Shown: positions 14,049 to 17,221 of the stretch, piece by piece
Layout: every line of letters starts with the position of its first letter
Numbering within the stretch: the first letter of the stretch is position 1
NCBI GenBank assembly: GCA_020431945.1
Contig: JAGQHH010000045.1
Location: 1 to 17,221, forward strand
Direction: 5' to 3'
Length of the DNA: 17,221 nt
DNA from: Cyanobacteria bacterium HKST-UBA02
Lineage (GTDB): Bacteria > Cyanobacteriota > Vampirovibrionia > Obscuribacterales > Obscuribacteraceae
Notes under the pieces: model-generated
What the model was told of the DNA's origin: nothing
Database searches by the model: none
Seen by the model: only the letters and a program-made list of their open reading frames with translations
Position numbers and translations under genes: made by a program

Positions 14049-15410
14049 ATGAGCGACGAGAGTACCAGCTATGAACTTCGTCCCGGCGAAGTGCTCGGCG
14101 ACCAGTATCGGATCCTCGGTACTCTGGGCACAGGCGGCATGGCGGTGGTCTATCGGGCCGAGAGCCTCAAGCACGGGGGCGAGGTGGCGATCAAGACCCT
14201 GCGGGTTCGAGATCCCGAGGTGGAAGCCCGGTTCGCGCACGAAGTGAGGGTGCACAGCCGCCTCAATCACGCCAACATCGTCCGGGCTCTCGATTGCCTG
14301 GTGGACGAGGCTGCCGGACGGACCTATTTCGTCATGGAGCTCTTCGATGGCGAGACGCTCAAGGATATCCTGCGCAGGCACGGCGCGCCGAGTGGCGGGC
14401 GGATTATCTACGAGATCTTGCGTCAGCTCACGGACGCCATCGATCATGCCCACAGGCAGGAGGTCGTCCATCGCGATATCAAGCCGGCCAATGTGATTGT
14501 CTCGTTCCGAGAGGGAGAGGTCGGAGTGAAGATCGTTGATTTCGGCATCGCCAGGATCGTCGAGGATATGCAACGTTTGACCCGGGAAGGCACTGTGGTT
14601 GGCTCGGCTTTCTATATGAGCCCCGAGCAATGCATGGGCTCGGCTCCGGATCGGCGCTCGGATGTTTACGGTCTGGCTTGTCTCGCCTTCGAGCTTGCCA
14701 CCGGCTTGCTTCCCTATCGTGACGGCGATATCACCCGGATCATGGAGCAGCATTGCGATCCGCATACTGCACCACCGTCGGTGACTGAGGTCCTGCCGAT
14801 GTTCCCGGGGGCGAAGCAGTATGACGCCATGATCGAGAAGGGCATGCAGACTGATCCTGACGAGCGTTTCCAGTCTATGGGCGAGTTCAGGAAAAGCCTG
14901 GATTTCTGGTGTCGCTCGGTGGAGCCGGACAGGCTGGCGCCACTACCGGTAGCGCCGGAGCCATCTTTGGGCGGGGGCCCGAAGCCGGCTCGAGTAGCTG
15001 ATCTGCCCGAGGGCGAACGGGAGGATATACGCGATCTGGTCGGCGCTCAGCGCTCGGCTCAGATCGATGCTTTCTGGCGTCAGGGCGAAGAGCAGGATCC
15101 CGGCGGCTCGCCCTCTTCCGGCGCTTCCGGTTTTTCTGGAGTGACCAGAACAGTGGTTATCGGAATCCTGGGAATGGCGCTACTTGCCGGCGTCTCGATG
15201 CTCGCCGCCCCGGCGCTGGAGAAGGTTTTCGCTACAAGAGCCGATGCTGAGAGAGCAGGCAGTTCGAGCAATTTAAGCAATTCCGGCAGCCCGTCTTCTC
15301 TCGGTGAGCCGGTTGAGGCCGATTCCGGTTCGGATTCCGGTTCAGATTCAAGTTCGGATGATGAGGGCAGCAAGCCTGTTCGAATTCTTGCTCCGGGCGT
15401 CTATCGCTAA
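14049..15410 (+). CDS. Membrane-anchored Hanks-type Ser/Thr protein kinase (PknB-like)
   Basis: A 453-residue kinase. Catalytic domain about 20-290: glycine loop GTLGTGGMAVVY (24-35), ATP-binding Lys49 in VAIKTL, catalytic HRDIKPAN (H141-D143), DFG Asp164, an activation segment with threonines (LTREGTVVGS), SPEQ in place of APE, and the SDVYGLACLAFELATG helix. All catalytic residues are present, so it should be active. A Pro/Gly-rich linker leads to one membrane helix at about 369-389 and a roughly 60-residue outer tail rich in Ser and Asp. No PASTA or other sensor domain is recognisable outside. The start at 14049 has only a weak SD (CCTGAG), consistent with coupling to the TadG-like gene 11 nt upstream. 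It may phosphorylate envelope-related proteins; substrates cannot be inferred. It converges on the TetR gene with 13 nt between stops. Confidence 0.93.
   Translation: MSDESTSYELRPGEVLGDQYRILGTLGTGGMAVVYRAESLKHGGEVAIKTLRVRDPEVEARFAHEVRVHSRLNHANIVRALDCLVDEAAGRTYFVMELFDGETLKDILRRHGAPSGGRIIYEILRQLTDAIDHAHRQEVVHRDIKPANVIVSFREGEVGVKIVDFGIARIVEDMQRLTREGTVVGSAFYMSPEQCMGSAPDRRSDVYGLACLAFELATGLLPYRDGDITRIMEQHCDPHTAPPSVTEVLPMFPGAKQYDAMIEKGMQTDPDERFQSMGEFRKSLDFWCRSVEPDRLAPLPVAPEPSLGGGPKPARVADLPEGEREDIRDLVGAQRSAQIDAFWRQGEEQDPGGSPSSGASGFSGVTRTVVIGILGMALLAGVSMLAAPALEKVFATRADAERAGSSSNLSNSGSPSSLGEPVEADSGSDSGSDSSSDDEGSKPVRILAPGVYR
15321..15356 (+). repeat. 12-bp tandem repeat coding the kinase Ser-Asp tail
   Basis: Three adjacent 12-bp units, GATTCCGGTTCG, GATTCCGGTTCA and GATTCAAGTTCG, encode DSGS, DSGS and DSSS in the extracytoplasmic tail of the kinase. 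In-frame repeats of this kind can expand or contract without frameshift. Confidence 0.75.
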
Positions 15411-15423
15411 TCTCGAGTTGACT

Positions 15424-16038
15424 CTATCGGGCCCGGAAGAACTCTTTGAAGAGCTCGAAGATCATATTCGAATCTTCCTGCCTGCCGTCTCTGTCTCTTT
15501 CCTGCCAGCGGCCGAGCATCCACATATCTGATGCCTGTCCGAGCCCGAAGAGGCAGCAGATGAGCAAGTCCATGGGCAGGTCCTGGCGGACCGCTCCGAG
15601 GCTCTGCCCGTCGCTCAGGGTGGTGACGAACCAGTCCTGGGTCATGGCCTGCATGTTGCTATAAGTCTGCATATACATCTCGGGGGACTTTGAAGCTATA
15701 ACGATTAAACGAGCGGCTTGCGGGTCCTGCTCGAAGAATTCGAGGCTGCGATCGAAGAGCTCTTTTGTTTGCCCCCACCAGGCTTCTTTCGAAGATGGCT
15801 TTTCCCAGTCTCCTATATAGGCGGTGAATTGCTCGACGGCCTCGAGAACGATAGTGGTGAAGAGGTCTCGCTTGTCGTCGAAATAGTAATACATGACACC
15901 CTTGGAGAGCCCGAGCTTCTCGATGATGGCATTGTAAGAAGCGCCCTCGAAGCCGTGGAGAGCGAATTCTTCGGCGGCTGTATCAAGTATGGCCCGGCGT
16001 TTCTCGTTATCTAGTCTGGCGAACCTCGGTCTGGGCAT
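15424..16038 (-). CDS. TetR/AcrR-family transcriptional repressor
   Basis: A 204-residue regulator. Residues about 13-60 are the TetR helix-turn-helix: KRRAILDTAAEEFALHGFEG, ASYNAIIEKLGLSKGVMYYY and FDDKRDLF. The remainder is a helical ligand-binding and dimerisation domain typical in length for the family, ending in an Arg/Phe-rich tail. The ATG at 16038 has AAGGAG four bases upstream. Its first 32 nt overlap the end of the Rieske oxygenase gene on the same strand, indicating translational coupling. The palindrome over the promoter of that operon (17086-17102) is the natural candidate operator, so it probably represses both genes until a ligand, plausibly an oxygenase substrate or product, binds. 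Ligand identity is unknown. Confidence 0.92.
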   Translation of the reverse strand: MPRPRFARLDNEKRRAILDTAAEEFALHGFEGASYNAIIEKLGLSKGVMYYYFDDKRDLFTTIVLEAVEQFTAYIGDWEKPSSKEAWWGQTKELFDRSLEFFEQDPQAARLIVIASKSPEMYMQTYSNMQAMTQDWFVTTLSDGQSLGAVRQDLPMDLLICCLFGLGQASDMWMLGRWQERDRDGRQEDSNMIFELFKEFFRAR

Positions 16039-17023
16039 GGGGCTCCTTTTGTTTTCTCAGGCGGTGCCAGGCGGCGATTCCCCGGTCGGCGGCGACCAGG
16101 TGACTGGTTCCTGACCGGCTCGATCGGGGTCTGGTCGATTTTAGCAGGGCATAGTCATCAGGTTGAATGAGTTTGAGCTCCGCCTGGAGCGTGAACCAGG
16201 TGAACAGCCTGTCGATGAATGGGACGCGTACCAGGACCTGGAAATAACGCGCAGCTATCCAGGTGTTCTCTTCGTCAACCGGAGTGCAGGCGACCAGGGC
16301 TGCCAGGTCGCTGCTCCCGCCCTGACCGAGGGTGAAATAGAGCATTCCGGGAAAAGCAATGTCTATTTCCATGGACAGACCTTTGCTCCGGGGATTGCTC
16401 TCGTCTCTCATGGTGCCCCGGGTCCTGATGATTCCATCTTCCTGGATCACTTCGAAGGGGTCGAGACGGGTGATTCGGCTCGAGATCCAGGGCCGGTGCG
16501 CAAAGGGAACATGGTGCATATCCATCATCCCTTCCATTACTCTCGAAAATCGGATGTCCCATGTGGTCTGGAAAGTCACCTCGCCGGAATATCCGTCAAG
16601 GCTGCGAGGTACCCTGGGCTCTCCTTCAGGAGGTCCATCGCCGAACCACATCCAGATGAATCCGTGGGCTTCCCGGGTCTCGATCATGGAGAGGTCGAGA
16701 CTTTCCGGTATATGGACTTCCCTGCCCTCGCAGGGAATCTCGGTGCAACGCCCCTGGCTGTTGAAGCAGAAGCCGTGATATTTGCAGCGCAGGTTCCCAC
16801 TTTCCACCCATCCCAGGGAGAGGTCGGCACCGCGATGGGGGCATGCGGCAGGGGCGAGGCGCGGTCTGTTGTTCGAATCGCGCCAGAGGACCAGGTCTTT
16901 GCCGAGCCTTCGCAATGATACCGGGGTGCCGGTTCTGGCAAGGTCCCTGGCAAGATAGACCGCGTACCATTGATCTTCGATCAGCTCTTCGGTCTTACCA
17001 ATATGCTCTTCTGTTTGGAGCAT
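16007..17023 (-). CDS. Rieske non-heme iron oxygenase, alpha-subunit type
   Basis: A 338-residue Rieske oxygenase that would insert oxygen into, or demethylate, an organic substrate using electrons from a separate reductase. The Rieske [2Fe-2S] site is CPHRGADLSLG (C61, H63) with CKYHGF (C80, H83). The mononuclear iron site is D168-M-H-H171-VPFA-H176, the DxxHxxxxH form, with Glu164 where many relatives have Asn. The carboxyl third ends with QPDDYALL, DR and WHRLRK segments like VanA/PaO-type members. No signal peptide or membrane anchor; probably soluble. ATG 17023 has a perfect AAGGAGG site upstream. No ferredoxin or reductase gene is adjacent. The stop overlaps the TetR start by 32 nt. Class is certain; substrate (aromatic, sterol, tetrapyrrole or other) is not. 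Confidence 0.93.
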   Translation of the reverse strand: MLQTEEHIGKTEELIEDQWYAVYLARDLARTGTPVSLRRLGKDLVLWRDSNNRPRLAPAACPHRGADLSLGWVESGNLRCKYHGFCFNSQGRCTEIPCEGREVHIPESLDLSMIETREAHGFIWMWFGDGPPEGEPRVPRSLDGYSGEVTFQTTWDIRFSRVMEGMMDMHHVPFAHRPWISSRITRLDPFEVIQEDGIIRTRGTMRDESNPRSKGLSMEIDIAFPGMLYFTLGQGGSSDLAALVACTPVDEENTWIAARYFQVLVRVPFIDRLFTWFTLQAELKLIQPDDYALLKSTRPRSSRSGTSHLVAADRGIAAWHRLRKQKEPHAQTEVRQTR

Positions 17024-17085
17024 GATTCTCTCCTCCTTCTCTTTCCAGCGGTGCGAGCGAAATTTCCCTTCTTTCGAACCGCCGG

Positions 17086-17102
17086 TTAGACCACTGGTCT
17101 AA
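17086..17102. promoter_or_regulatory. Perfect 17-bp palindromic operator, likely TetR site
   Basis: TTAGACC-ACT-GGTCTAA: two exact 7-bp inverted half-sites around a 3-bp centre. It touches the last base of the -10 box of the Rieske-TetR promoter and covers the expected transcription start, so occupancy would block RNA polymerase. Size and symmetry fit TetR-family operators, and the TAGACC/GGTCTA half-site type resembles ones I recall for members such as NemR. Confidence 0.8.
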
Positions 17103-17110
17103 TTATAGCA
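17102..17110 (-). promoter_or_regulatory. Extended -10 promoter of the Rieske-TetR operon
   Basis: On the minus strand TGC-TATAAT (17110-17102) is a perfect -10 box with the TGn extension. No good -35 lies 16-18 nt upstream, as expected for an extended -10 promoter. Transcription would begin near 17095 and leave a leader of about 72 nt before the ATG at 17023. ATAGCA-AAAA-TGCTAT (17105-17120), a second inverted repeat, overlaps its upstream half. Confidence 0.75.
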
Positions 17111-17146
17111 AAAATGCTATTTAAGATCGAATCTCCTGGAGTCTCT

Positions 17147-17221
17147 CGAGTCCGGTTAGAGTTTCCCGAGTTTTTCTATCTGCTTCCGAGTCCGGATAGA
17201 GTTTCTCGAGTTTTTCTATCT
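17147..17221. repeat. 40-bp-period tandem repeat running off the right edge
   Basis: Copy 1 starts CGAGTCCGG at 17147 and copy 2 repeats it at 17187; 35 comparable bases show two differences (T/A at 17156/17196 and C/T at 17166/17206). Copies are directly adjacent with no unique spacer. Within each unit CGAGT occurs twice, suggesting an older, shorter period. The array probably continues beyond the window. Confidence 0.8.

Noticed and set aside
14019..14765. A 248-residue minus-strand open frame
   Set aside because: Antisense to the kinase catalytic domain, whose motifs are unmistakable.
16163..16918. A 251-residue plus-strand open frame
   Set aside because: Antisense to the Rieske oxygenase; no start signal and no recognisable domain.
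17147..17221. Possible CRISPR repeats
   Set aside because: The 40-bp units are directly adjacent with no spacers, and no cas gene is present.

Overview
The window is about 17.2 kb of GC-rich, densely coding bacterial DNA (by eye roughly 58-60% GC in genes, clearly AT-richer between them). Strong Shine-Dalgarno sites, Sec-type signal peptides, an FtsH-type membrane protease, a TonB/TolA-like domain, a TadG-like pilus-assembly protein and an N-terminal-type Ser/Thr kinase point to a free-living bacterium with a large regulatory and envelope repertoire. The mix recalls large-genome environmental lineages such as Vampirovibrionia/Obscuribacterales or planctomycete-like groups, but nothing here fixes the taxon. 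There is no rRNA, tRNA, transposase, phage gene or CRISPR array.

Layout, left to right. (1) Positions 3-2949, plus: a 5'-truncated FtsH-like AAA+ zinc protease with an apparently duplicated extracytoplasmic domain, followed 10 nt later by a Cys-rich 124-residue protein. (2) 3307-5424, plus: a secreted protein with a TonB/TolA-C-like domain and a long TPR-like helical region, preceded by an AT-rich leader full of inverted repeats. (3) 5727-8261, plus: a tight three-gene operon of a DmpA/S58 self-processing aminopeptidase, a C39-like papain-fold protein and an internally duplicated HExxE protein, closed by a near-perfect 18-bp terminator. (4) 8398-8820, minus: an orphan Cys-rich protein, convergent with the previous operon. 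(5) 9231-10212, minus: three small genes (two zinc-ribbon proteins and one membrane protein). (6) 10666-11898, minus: a secreted DUF3060 protein with glycine-rich 20-residue repeats, divergent from (7) 12055-15410, plus: a TadG-like pseudopilin-type protein and a membrane-anchored Ser/Thr kinase. (8) 15424-17023, minus: a Rieske oxygenase overlapping a TetR-family repressor gene. Their shared upstream region carries an extended -10 promoter abutted by a perfect 17-bp palindrome, a textbook repressor arrangement. (9) 17147 to the right edge: the start of a 40-bp-period tandem repeat.

Functional reading. The Rieske-TetR pair looks like an autoregulated oxidation module. The TadG-like/kinase operon with the divergent DUF3060 gene looks like an envelope or surface-appendage locus. 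The S58/C39/HExxE operon is the least familiar combination and the best candidate for an undescribed peptide-processing system. The FtsH paralogue with its Cys-rich partner is a second candidate. All of these functional groupings are inferences from gene order and motifs; no database search was possible.
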